Of a stretch of 5,145 bases of DNA, positions 1 through 5,145 are shown in pieces. Source of the stretch: Octadecabacter sp. (GTDB taxonomy: Bacteria; Pseudomonadota; Alphaproteobacteria; Rhodobacterales; Rhodobacteraceae); assembly GCA_018500065.2 (NCBI GenBank), contig JAHBAO020000290.1:1-5145 (forward strand), written 5' to 3'. Each line of letters begins with the position of its first letter. The stretch's first letter is position 1. Position numbers and translations under genes: made by a program. The notes beneath the pieces were generated by a model. The model had not been told where the DNA came from and searched no databases. It saw only the letters and a list, made by a program, of their open reading frames with translations.

Positions 1-677
1 ACTTCCATACCCGCTGTATTGTCCGGCGAGACCTCCGGAATGGAAGGTGCTGCGCCACCCGAAGCAATCTGGGCCTGCGTCACGATATTGTTCAGCAACA
101 CATGCGTGTCGACGCGTCCATCAGATGTGACCAAGATTTCCGGCACCGCCACTGTCCCGGCGGCTGCAGCATCGTTGATGATCGTGTCGATGCTTTCATC
201 GGTTTCACCAGCCCGCAAAGCCGCGATCACGATAGCTTCGAGGGTTTCGCTTTCCTCAAGAACCGAACGATGGCCCGTTGCCGCTTCGAGCCCTGCAAGA
301 ATATCGGACGTCGACTGACGTTGCACCTGACTGTTGGTTGTTACCGTTTCAACACCTGCGAACCCCAGTTCTGCGAGAACGTTGTTGGTCATGTCGGACA
401 AGCGTGTATCGTCTGTTTTCGGGCGCGCGACGTCAATGCGGCGTGGGGCGTCTACCAAACCTGTCGTAGCATCGGTCGTTGGCGGTGCAGCGGCTACAGC
501 AGCCTCTGCTAGAGCCGCCAAATCAGGGGGCGCTGCGCGCGTGACTTCAACGCCCGCTTCGATTGGCGTGCCAAGCCGGTCACGGGCAACATCTTCTCCC
601 TCCGCGAAAGGGCGGAAAATAATGAGGCCGCAAACAACGAGCGCGAACAGAAAAAGTGCAACAGTAGTGCGGATCAT
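1..677 (-). CDS. Membrane-anchored protein of unknown function, partial (C-terminus beyond the window)
   Basis: Open reading frame of 225 codons that runs off the left edge without a stop, so only the N-terminal part is visible. The ATG at 677 has a GAGG Shine-Dalgarno (minus strand, 689-686) 8 bases upstream. Residues about 4-21 form one hydrophobic segment (VALFLFALVVCGLIIF) with an Arg before it, read as an uncleaved signal anchor with the bulk in the periplasm. It is followed by an Ala/Pro-rich, low-complexity linker (about residues 45-75), then a more ordered, acidic, helix-prone part (about 90-205) without a motif I recognise. It starts 21 bases after the stop of the exported rhodanese-like gene at 1331-699, so the two are probably co-transcribed. 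One anchor plus an Ala/Pro linker is a layout used by envelope proteins carrying a C-terminal peptidoglycan-binding or enzyme domain, but any such domain lies outside the window. Existence is well supported; function is unknown. Confidence 0.8.
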   Translation of the reverse strand, partial: MIRTTVALFLFALVVCGLIIFRPFAEGEDVARDRLGTPIEAGVEVTRAAPPDLAALAEAAVAAAPPTTDATTGLVDAPRRIDVARPKTDDTRLSDMTNNVLAELGFAGVETVTTNSQVQRQSTSDILAGLEAATGHRSVLEESETLEAIVIAALRAGETDESIDTIINDAAAAGTVAVPEILVTSDGRVDTHVLLNNIVTQAQIASGGAAPSIPEVSPDNTAGME

Positions 678-685
678 GGGAAGAA

Positions 686-689
686 CCTC
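686..689 (-). promoter_or_regulatory. Ribosome binding site for the membrane-anchored protein
   Basis: GAGG on the minus strand, 8 bases before the ATG at 677 and just after the stop of the upstream gene (701-699). It supports this start and allows re-initiation within one transcript. Confidence 0.6.
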
Positions 690-698
690 AACAGGGAA

Positions 699-1331
699 TT
701 AACGGGGGTTTTGTGAATTTTGAATGGTCAAACCAACGTGCGCCCACGCCTGAATACCACCACGAAAATAGAATAGTTTCTCAGCGGGATAACCCGCAGC
801 CAACAAGCTTTCGATTGCGGTTGGCGCATCACCTGACCACGGCCCACCGCTATAAAGCGCCAGTGCCATTGCTTGGGAAAAATCAAGGACATCTGCCCCT
901 TGATCAACGGCGCCGAGTGCACGAAGAATGTCATCTCGATAGCGGTTTTCGGCGGCAAGCGTGGGGAAGGGTACGTTAACGGATCCCGGAATTGACCCAC
1001 GCCCGTAGTCAGCAGGGGCGCGTGTGTCGATCAATAGGCCGGTGCCTCCAGTCACGTTTTCTTCCAAGAATGCCAAAACCTCAAGCTCAGCGACGGTTTC
1101 CACACCGTTCGCCACGATAAGGGGTTGTAGGCAGTGAGGCGGGCAGGCGCGTGACGTCAGGGCGTACTCACCCAGCAACGTTGCACGCGTGTCCTGATCG
1201 CGCGTTACCGTGAAGGTTTGGCCGTTTAGCGTAAACGTACTGTCAGACTTAAACGTGGTTATGCGCACATCCTGCGCGCTTCCTGCGGTGGCCAAGACGC
1301 AAAACGCAGCCATTAGAAATGGATTAGTCAT
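699..1331 (-). CDS. Exported rhodanese-like protein with CX3C motif and serine-substituted active-site loop
   Basis: Protein of 210 residues. Residues 1-19 are a signal peptide with likely cleavage at GSA/Q, so it acts in the periplasm. The mature part has an N-terminal segment with FTLNGQTFTV (33-42) and CPPHC (C63, C67), then a rhodanese-like domain: GLLIDTRAPADYGRGSIPG (98-116), GSVNVP (116-121), and AAGYPAEKLFYFRGGIQAW (178-196). In family members as I remember them, the catalytic loop reads like CNGPWC. Here residues 161-166 are SGGPWS, so both expected cysteines are Ser and thiosulfate sulfurtransferase activity is unlikely. C63 and C67 are the only cysteines of the mature protein. The ATG at 1331 is chosen over a TTG at 1415 because it gives a clean signal peptide and has AAGAGAGG 6 bases upstream. 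The gene is paralogous to 2002-1574 and probably co-transcribed with 677-1. The rhodanese fold is well supported; the biochemical role is unknown. Confidence 0.85.
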   Translation of the reverse strand: MTNPFLMAAFCVLATAGSAQDVRITTFKSDSTFTLNGQTFTVTRDQDTRATLLGEYALTSRACPPHCLQPLIVANGVETVAELEVLAFLEENVTGGTGLLIDTRAPADYGRGSIPGSVNVPFPTLAAENRYRDDILRALGAVDQGADVLDFSQAMALALYSGGPWSGDAPTAIESLLAAGYPAEKLFYFRGGIQAWAHVGLTIQNSQNPR

Positions 1332-1337
1332 CTTCGG

Positions 1338-1345
1338 CCTCTCTT
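1338..1345 (-). promoter_or_regulatory. Ribosome binding site that sets the start of the rhodanese-like gene
   Basis: AAGAGAGG on the minus strand, 6 bases before the ATG at 1331. It favours this start, which opens directly into the signal peptide, over the longer reading frame beginning with TTG at 1415. Confidence 0.7.
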
Positions 1346-1392
1346 CATCTTGCGCCGCCTTGGTTGTTCGTGGGGCGCGCTCTTCTATTTGT

Positions 1393-1428
1393 CCAGTGAC
1401 GTGAGCGCACCCCAAAAAGCGCCACTGG
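1393..1428. repeat. Interrupted inverted repeat upstream of the rhodanese-like gene
   Basis: Arms ccagtg (1393-1398) and cactgg (1423-1428) are exact complements. Inside them lies a second pair, gcgc (1405-1408) and gcgc (1419-1422), around a 10-base loop (accccaaaaa). The inner and outer right arms are contiguous, while the left arms are separated by six bases (acgtga). The structure lies 62-97 bases before the start codon at 1331. It could form a 5' leader hairpin with a bulge or be a binding site for a regulator. It has no T-run on the minus strand after it, so it is not an ordinary terminator. It could also be chance. Confidence 0.35.
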
Positions 1429-1561
1429 TTTCGCCTGCGTATTACGAAGCGGCGCTCAAATAATCGCCACTTCGCCCTGCCAACATCGTATCGACGCCCT
1501 AAAGTTCAGGCCGTCGAATGAGTAACCAAACCAGCGTCAGCAGAGCGCCAGATCCGGTATG

Positions 1562-1588
1562 AAAAAACTGCGGTCATTGAGTGACCGC
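1562..1588 (-). terminator. Rho-independent terminator of the short rhodanese-like gene
   Basis: Minus strand: GCGGTCACTCAATGACCGC (1588-1570), a perfect 7-bp GC-rich stem with a 5-base loop, then AG and six T (1567-1562). The TGA stop of the gene (1576-1574) forms the start of the descending arm, so the last codons and the stop lie within the hairpin. This should end transcription from the promoter at 2108-2079, and from accD-folC readthrough if present. It therefore separates the gene at 1331 from those upstream. Confidence 0.85.
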
Positions 1589-2002
1589 CTCTGTAGAAAG
1601 GTCGGACGTTGACCAAACCAACATCCCACCGCGGTAATATCCAGTTTTTTGTGCAGGATATCCGGCTGCAGGAATATTGACCGACGCAGAAATGAAACCC
1701 AACGCTCGGTCCGCAGGGAGACGTGCGTCCATCAATAGGCCTTCACCCAATTCAGCTTGATCTGACAAAAACTCGATCACGTCCAACTCATCCAGTATCG
1801 GTACGTTGGGTGCGACGATCATAGGGGACAAGCAGGGGCTGAGGCAGGTCGCGGAGGTTTGGGAAAGTGCCGTGAATGTGGTCTGATCAATCGTGCTTGC
1901 GCGGGAGATCGTGAACAGACCATCCGCTGTGACCGGCAGTAAATCAGCAGCACTGGCAGTCGATATCGCCATCAATGTGCAGGCCAAAGCCGTGCGTTTC
2001 AT
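1574..2002 (-). CDS. Short exported rhodanese-like paralog lacking the active-site region
   Basis: Protein of 142 residues. Residues 1-18 form a signal peptide (MKRTALACTLMAISTASA), probably cut at ASA/A. The mature part aligns with the paralog at 1331-699: FTI (30-32), CLSPC (C53, C57) against CPPHC, ELDVIEFL (72-79) against ELEVLAFL, GLLMDARLPAD (88-98) against GLLIDTRAPAD, and SVNIP (107-111) against SVNVP. It then jumps directly to AAGYPAQKTGYYRGGMLVW (112-130). About 56 residues between SVNIP and AAGYPA, including the catalytic loop of a rhodanese, are absent, with the reading frame intact. C53 and C57 are its only cysteines after the signal peptide. The ATG at 2002 is preferred over an upstream in-frame start at 2050 because the signal peptide begins there; GGGGGA 6 bases upstream may serve as ribosome binding site. 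Its own terminator and likely promoter argue for a working gene, though decay after a deletion cannot be excluded. It cannot be an ordinary sulfurtransferase. Confidence 0.75.
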   Translation of the reverse strand: MKRTALACTLMAISTASAADLLPVTADGLFTISRASTIDQTTFTALSQTSATCLSPCLSPMIVAPNVPILDELDVIEFLSDQAELGEGLLMDARLPADRALGFISASVNIPAAGYPAQKTGYYRGGMLVWSTSDLSTEAVTQ

Positions 2003-2078
2003 CCCTCGTCCCCCAACGATAAGCGCTAAATCTTGTGGCAAACCTGACACGATAACGCTCAGATAGATTTGGGAGCAA

Positions 2079-2108
2079 CATATAGAGGTTTCGCGAATCG
2101 CTCGTCAA
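2079..2108 (-). promoter_or_regulatory. Likely sigma-70 promoter for the short rhodanese-like gene
   Basis: Minus strand: TTGACG (2108-2103), then 17 bases, then CTATAT (2085-2080), or 18 bases to TATATG (2084-2079). Transcription would start near 2072, giving a leader of about 70 bases before the ATG at 2002. The spacer contains a small palindrome, GCGATTCGC. The boxes lie between the stop of the preceding gene (2152-2150) and this gene, where a promoter is expected. Confidence 0.5.
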
Positions 2109-2149
2109 AGGAAAATGTGCGAATTGGTTCGTTTTTTCAGAAGATGAGT

Positions 2150-2689
2150 CTATTTGCTCGCGGAATGGGCTGTTGATGGCGCGCTGCCGAGCAAAGCGAC
2201 ACCCCCACAATCGAGATTTGCAGTACCCGCAGCAAAAACTGGAAAGCGTGTATAACGGTTGATCATGCTGTCCGTGTGCCAAACGTTGTTGACGCACAGA
2301 TCCTGCGCGTTTGTTCCAGAATTGAAGCCAAAGCCGGGGTCACCGCAATCATCAGCCCGCCCGCCCGCATTCCAGGCTTGGCCCTTTTCACTATCGTGCA
2401 TCCCACCAGTCGGGAAAACCATGCCGCGCGGATCAAAGCTAAGGTTCCAACTGGTTGTGGGCGTCAACTGGCGCATATCCCACGTCCCTAACGGCACGTC
2501 ATCTTTGAACCCAACGATAAAAAAGGCCGAAATGTCATCATGCGTAAGAAGTGATCGGTTCAACACGGCATCAGGCACGCTCATCGTGCCTTCCATGCGA
2601 TAGTCGTTGTTCCCTTCCCAACAGAATTCAAAATCGGCGGCTTCTAGTGGGATAGCAAGCGCAGTGAAAACGGCGGCCAAACGTATCAT
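2150..2689 (-). CDS. Exported four-cysteine protein of unknown function, overlapping folC
   Basis: Protein of 179 residues. The ATG at 2689 overlaps the folC stop as ATGA, a 4-base overlap typical of translational coupling. The Shine-Dalgarno (GAGA) is weak, which fits re-initiation. Residues 1-17 look like a signal peptide (MIRLAAVFTALAIPLEA). The mature protein starts FEFCWEG and has four cysteines (C23, C115, C132, C161), which could form two disulfides in the periplasm. Other visible features are YRMEGTMSVPD (30-40), GTWDMRQLTPTTSWNLSFDP (68-87), FPTGG (92-96), DDCGDPGFGFNSG (113-125) and NAQDLCVNNVW (127-137). The many aromatic, Gly and Asp/Asn residues suggest a secreted beta-rich fold. 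The pattern loosely recalls secreted proteins found with PEP-CTERM sorting systems, but no C-terminal membrane anchor is present. I do not recognise a named family. A longer frame from 2734 would overlap folC further and lose the signal peptide at the N-terminus, so it is disfavoured. Confidence 0.8.
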   Translation of the reverse strand: MIRLAAVFTALAIPLEAADFEFCWEGNNDYRMEGTMSVPDAVLNRSLLTHDDISAFFIVGFKDDVPLGTWDMRQLTPTTSWNLSFDPRGMVFPTGGMHDSEKGQAWNAGGRADDCGDPGFGFNSGTNAQDLCVNNVWHTDSMINRYTRFPVFAAGTANLDCGGVALLGSAPSTAHSASK

Positions 2690-3954
2690 GCATTTTCTCG
2701 CATGACGTGGCCTGCGAAATACAAAGAACCACAAATCAGAATGCGCGCATTTGGGTCCTTAGCCGTGATCGCATCTAGCGCTGTGAAAAGGTCCGCGGCG
2801 GTTGTCGCGATAATACCAGCCGAGGTCGCGGCGTCTGCCGTGGTTTGCGCTGGAAGCGTATTTGCTTCTCCTGGAATTGCGACGGCAGTGAGGGATTGAA
2901 CATGCGGCGCAAGCGGCGCCATAAACCCCGTCACATCTTTGGTATTCAACATGCCGCAAATAACGTGCGTCGGGCGCTTTGGCAAAGTGATAAGCGTTGC
3001 AGCGATCGCCTTGCCCGCAGCTGGGTTGTGCCCCCCATCAAGCCAAAGTTCGGCAGGCGCACAGTGTTCGACCAATGGGCCGGACGTCAGGCGTTCCATA
3101 CGTGCGGGCCAGGTCGCGTTTGTCAGGGCCGCCTCGCACGCGGCTTCATCCACTTTAAAATGGCGCAGCGCCGCAAGAACAGCGCCCGCGTTCTTTACTT
3201 GATGCGGTCCGGGAAGCGCAGGAAGCGGCAGGTCGAGCAGACCCGTCTCGTCTTGATAGATCAATCTGTCCCGTTCCTGAGAGACGTGGAAATGCTGCCC
3301 ATACGCAATCAACGGCGCACCGAGGCGGGCAGCTGTCGCTTCAATAACGTCCATCGCATCGTCGTGTTGCGGCCCAACGATACAAGGCACACCACGTTTA
3401 ATGATACCGGCTTTTTCCGCGGCGATCTCAGGCAATGTGTCGCCTAAGAATTGCTGATGATCGAGGTCGATCGGTGTGATGATGCTGAGCGCGGGGTCCA
3501 TGACATTGGTTGCGTCCAACCGTCCGCCCAGCCCAACTTCGAGCAAAGTATAGTCCGCAGGCGTCTCAGCGAACGCGAGGATCGCAGCGCAGGTTGTGAT
3601 CTCGAAGTAGGTGATGTTTTCGCCGTTGTTGGCGGCATAACAACGGTCCAACGCCGCCGTTAGCGCCTCTTCGGAAATCAGCTCTCCGGCAAGACGGATA
3701 CGCTCGTGAAAACGCGCCAAATGGGGCGATGTATAGGCGTGAACACGTTTGCCTTGCGCCTCTAGGCCGGCACGAATCATGGCCTGCGTGGACCCTTTGC
3801 CGTTTGTCCCAGCAATGTGAATGACAGGCGGCAGGCGGCGTTCGGGGTTGCCGAGCGCACTGAGCAAACGCCACATGCGATCGAGTGTCAGGTCAATGAT
3901 TTTTGGGTGCAGCGCCATCATGCGCGCGAGGATTTGATCTGAATTTTGGGTCAT
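2686..3954 (-). CDS. folC: Bifunctional dihydrofolate synthase / folylpolyglutamate synthase
   Basis: Cytosolic Mur-ligase-family enzyme. It joins L-glutamate to dihydropteroate to make dihydrofolate, then adds further glutamates to folates, using ATP. The protein has 422 residues, the usual size. The ATP-binding P-loop is HIAGTNGKGS (46-55), followed by TSPHL (75-79) and RFHERI (81-86). The central domain carries LEVGLGGRLDATN (138-150), DLDHQQFLGDT (163-173) and EKAGIIKRG (180-188), whose Lys is the site that is carbamylated in characterised FolC. WPARME (282-287) and DGGHNP (306-311) mark the C-terminal domain, and ICGSLYFAGHV closes it. The ATG at 3954 has CAGGA 7 bases upstream; an in-frame GTG at 3975 lacks a ribosome binding site. 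The gene lies 69 bases after accD, a linkage also known in gammaproteobacteria, and overlaps the next gene by 4 bases. All key motifs are intact. Confidence 0.97.
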   Translation of the reverse strand: MTQNSDQILARMMALHPKIIDLTLDRMWRLLSALGNPERRLPPVIHIAGTNGKGSTQAMIRAGLEAQGKRVHAYTSPHLARFHERIRLAGELISEEALTAALDRCYAANNGENITYFEITTCAAILAFAETPADYTLLEVGLGGRLDATNVMDPALSIITPIDLDHQQFLGDTLPEIAAEKAGIIKRGVPCIVGPQHDDAMDVIEATAARLGAPLIAYGQHFHVSQERDRLIYQDETGLLDLPLPALPGPHQVKNAGAVLAALRHFKVDEAACEAALTNATWPARMERLTSGPLVEHCAPAELWLDGGHNPAAGKAIAATLITLPKRPTHVICGMLNTKDVTGFMAPLAPHVQSLTAVAIPGEANTLPAQTTADAATSAGIIATTAADLFTALDAITAKDPNARILICGSLYFAGHVMRENA

Positions 3955-3961
3955 GAGGAAG

Positions 3962-3966
3962 TCCTG
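3962..3966 (-). promoter_or_regulatory. Ribosome binding site that sets the folC start
   Basis: CAGGA on the minus strand, 7 bases before the ATG at 3954. The alternative GTG at 3975 is preceded by CCCTTCCAC, which has no Shine-Dalgarno character, so the shorter FolC is chosen. Confidence 0.6.
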
Positions 3967-4023
3967 TGCGGTCACGTGGAAGGGTTACGACCTCGAACTC
4001 ATCGGCGCGTACGACATTCAGGT

Positions 4024-4965
4024 TCAGTCCTCGTTCGCACTGTCAGTCGTCGCAGGTTCTTCTGACACGGTTTGATCGCTCAGCTCGGGCGCAGGCAACT
4101 CACCTGCAACCACTGGATCGAGGCCCATGAGCATACGCGTGATCGTGATCAACTCATCGCGCATTTTGCCACGCGGGGTTACGCGATCAAGCATGCCGTG
4201 GTCCAATAGATATTCTGCACGTTGGAAACCCTCGGGCAGTTTCTCACGGATCGTTTGTTCAATTACACGCGGGCCTGCAAAGCAGATTAATGCATTCGGT
4301 TCGGCGATATGCACATCGCCCAGCATCGCATAAGACGCGGTGACGCCGCCTGTTGTCGGATGCGTCAGCACGACGATATAGGGCAAGTTCGCTTCTTTCA
4401 GCATCTCAACCGCGACAGTCGTGCGCGGCATCTGCATCAGGGACAGAATCCCTTCCTGCATCCGTGCACCACCCGCAGCGGAAAACAGCACCAATGGGCG
4501 TTTCAGTTGAACCGCACGTTCCGCAGCCGCGATGATCGCGTTACCAACATACATGCCCATTGAGCCGCCCATAAAGCTAAAATCCTGCGCAGCCGCGATA
4601 ATAGGCGTGCGCCCGATCTCACCTTCGGCGACAAGCATAGCTTCTTTCTCGCCCGTGTTTTTCTGCGCACCCTTCATCCGATCCGGATATTTTTTCTGAT
4701 CCTTGAAGTGCAGGGGGTCCGCAGTCGGTGCAGGCACGTCGACATCAACGAAAACGCCGCCATCAAACAGCGCTGTGAAACGGTCGCGCGGCGTGATCGC
4801 CATGTGATGATCGCATGACGTGCAAACGTTCAGGTTTTCCGCCAATTCGCGGTGAAACAGCATGGTGCCGCATTCGCCACACTTGGACCAAAGGTTCTCG
4901 GGCACTTCGCGACGCGAGAAGATGGAATTTACGCGCGGGCGGATGTAGTTGGAAATCCAGTTCAT
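4024..4965 (-). CDS. accD: Acetyl-CoA carboxylase carboxyltransferase, beta subunit
   Basis: The beta subunit pairs with AccA (not in this window) to move the carboxyl group from carboxybiotin on AccB to acetyl-CoA, giving malonyl-CoA, the first committed step of fatty acid synthesis. The protein has 313 residues. It opens with MNWISNYIRPR, then a Cys4 zinc ribbon (C29-X2-C32 and C48-X2-C51). The crotonase-like core follows: GGSMGMYVGN (133-142), SAAGGARMQEG (162-172), which supplies the oxyanion-hole glycines, THPTTGGVTASYAMLGD (201-217), FAGPRVIEQTI (229-239) and YLLDHGMLD (252-260). The last 25 or so residues are a disordered acidic tail ending NED, commonly variable in this family. The ATG at 4965 is chosen because it gives the conserved N-terminus and has GAGGG just upstream; an in-frame start at 5019 would add 18 uncharacteristic residues. 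It is followed by folC and is probably in an operon with it. All key residues are present. Confidence 0.97.
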   Translation of the reverse strand: MNWISNYIRPRVNSIFSRREVPENLWSKCGECGTMLFHRELAENLNVCTSCDHHMAITPRDRFTALFDGGVFVDVDVPAPTADPLHFKDQKKYPDRMKGAQKNTGEKEAMLVAEGEIGRTPIIAAAQDFSFMGGSMGMYVGNAIIAAAERAVQLKRPLVLFSAAGGARMQEGILSLMQMPRTTVAVEMLKEANLPYIVVLTHPTTGGVTASYAMLGDVHIAEPNALICFAGPRVIEQTIREKLPEGFQRAEYLLDHGMLDRVTPRGKMRDELITITRMLMGLDPVVAGELPAPELSDQTVSEEPATTDSANED

Positions 4966-4969
4966 GGGA

Positions 4970-4974
4970 CCCTC
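4970..4974 (-). promoter_or_regulatory. Ribosome binding site for accD
   Basis: GAGGG on the minus strand, ending 4 bases before the ATG at 4965. It supports this start, which gives the conserved N-terminus MNWISNYIRPR, rather than the extended frame from 5019. Confidence 0.65.
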
Positions 4975-4991
4975 ATTTGGTGTTGGAAATG

Positions 4992-5019
4992 AGATAAGCT
5001 GACGTGACGCGAATTGCAA
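4992..5019 (-). promoter_or_regulatory. Possible promoter upstream of accD
   Basis: Minus strand: TTGCAA (5019-5014), 16 bases, TTATCT (4997-4992). The start would be near 4985, leaving a leader of about 20 bases with the GAGGG site. The -35 box is imperfect and the gap to the upstream gene is only 54 bases, so co-transcription from further upstream is equally possible. Confidence 0.3.
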
Positions 5020-5145
5020 TCAGCGGCGTATCGCAAGGCGCGCGCTGAGCCAGACAGTGACTAACAATAGCACCTCGAATGGGATCCAAGGCTCCCACGC
5101 AAGGCCGTACATCGGCCAAACAAACAACGCCGCACCATATAGCCA
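5020..5145 (-). CDS. C-terminal end of an unidentified membrane protein (partial)
   Basis: Forty-one codons and a TGA stop (5022-5020) are visible; the start lies beyond the right edge. The fragment is hydrophobic and rich in Trp: a first stretch (LYGAALFVWPMYGLAW), a short turn (EPWIPFE), a second stretch (VLLLVTVWLSARLAI), and a terminal Arg-Arg. This fits two closely spaced membrane helices, or one helix and an amphipathic piece, ending in the cytoplasm by the positive-inside rule. It ends 54 bases before accD and points the same way, so it may share the transcript. I do not recognise the family from this fragment. The frame is short, but its membrane-protein composition and position support a real gene end. 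Confidence 0.65.
   Translation of the reverse strand, partial: WLYGAALFVWPMYGLAWEPWIPFEVLLLVTVWLSARLAIRR

Larger units (their letters stand above)
1332..1561. other. Intergenic region between the two rhodanese-like genes
   Basis: This stretch follows the terminator of the upstream gene (in the minus-strand direction) and must hold the promoter of the gene at 1331, unless that gene depends on readthrough. I find no convincing pair of -35 and -10 boxes. TTGGCA and TATTTG occur near 1480-1458, but with a 15-base spacer, which is too short to call. The inverted repeat at 1393-1428 lies here. In frame with the upstream gene, a short stop-bounded stretch (1573-1499) encodes a hydrophobic segment, discussed in the findings. 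No other coding signal is seen. Confidence 0.5.

Noticed and set aside
699..1415. Longer form of the rhodanese-like protein starting at a TTG at 1415
   Set aside because: It would place 28 charged residues before a clear signal peptide, while the ATG at 1331 has a good ribosome binding site.
1574..2002. Calling the shorter rhodanese-like gene a pseudogene
   Set aside because: The frame is open from a good signal peptide to a stop placed in a strong terminator, with no internal stop or frameshift. The internal deletion is noted as odd, but decay is not shown.
2120..2137. Small hairpin CGAA-TTGG-TTCG followed by six T on the plus strand, as a terminator
   Set aside because: The stem has only four base pairs and no plus-strand gene precedes it, so nothing would be terminated.
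2845..3447. A 200-codon plus-strand reading frame opposite folC, and other long plus-strand frames opposite accD, folC and the left-end gene
   Set aside because: They are antisense to genes with intact family motifs, are rich in Arg, Cys and Trp, and show no recognisable domain, so they are shadows of the minus-strand genes.
3955..4023. Possible terminator or promoter in the accD-folC gap
   Set aside because: Only short, weak complementary stretches (GGTC/GACC, CACGTG) are present, without a T-run or convincing promoter boxes; the gap fits an operon.

Overview
The window looks like chromosomal DNA of a Roseobacter-group (Rhodobacteraceae-like) alphaproteobacterium. This is inferred from the style of AccD and FolC, from the accD-folC linkage, and from exported rhodanese-like proteins of a type I associate with that group. 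No database search was possible. All seven supported genes lie on the minus strand, so transcription runs from high to low coordinates. I see no RNA genes, mobile elements or CRISPR arrays.

Right part (5145 to 2150): the tail of an unidentified small membrane protein (5145-5020) is followed by accD, the acetyl-CoA carboxylase carboxyltransferase beta subunit (4965-4024). Next comes folC, dihydrofolate/folylpolyglutamate synthase (3954-2686), and then a 179-residue exported four-cysteine protein of unknown function (2689-2150). The folC stop and the next start overlap as ATGA, so the secreted protein is probably translationally coupled to folC. The spacing fits one operon.

Left part (2149 to 1): two exported rhodanese-like paralogs follow. 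The first (2002-1574) has a plausible promoter at 2108-2079 and ends in a clear rho-independent terminator whose stem contains its stop codon. The second (1331-699) follows after 242 bases of intergenic DNA and is closely followed, 21 bases later, by an N-terminally membrane-anchored protein that runs off the left edge.

The most interesting signal is the paralog pair. Each mature protein has exactly two cysteines, both in a CX3C motif (CPPHC and CLSPC) ahead of the rhodanese fold. Neither keeps the rhodanese active-site cysteine: the longer one has serines in that loop, and the shorter one lacks about 56 residues that include the whole loop. This suggests that the pair has dropped sulfurtransferase chemistry and kept a periplasmic disulfide or metal site. 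That function is a hypothesis; the cysteine pattern is read directly from the sequence.
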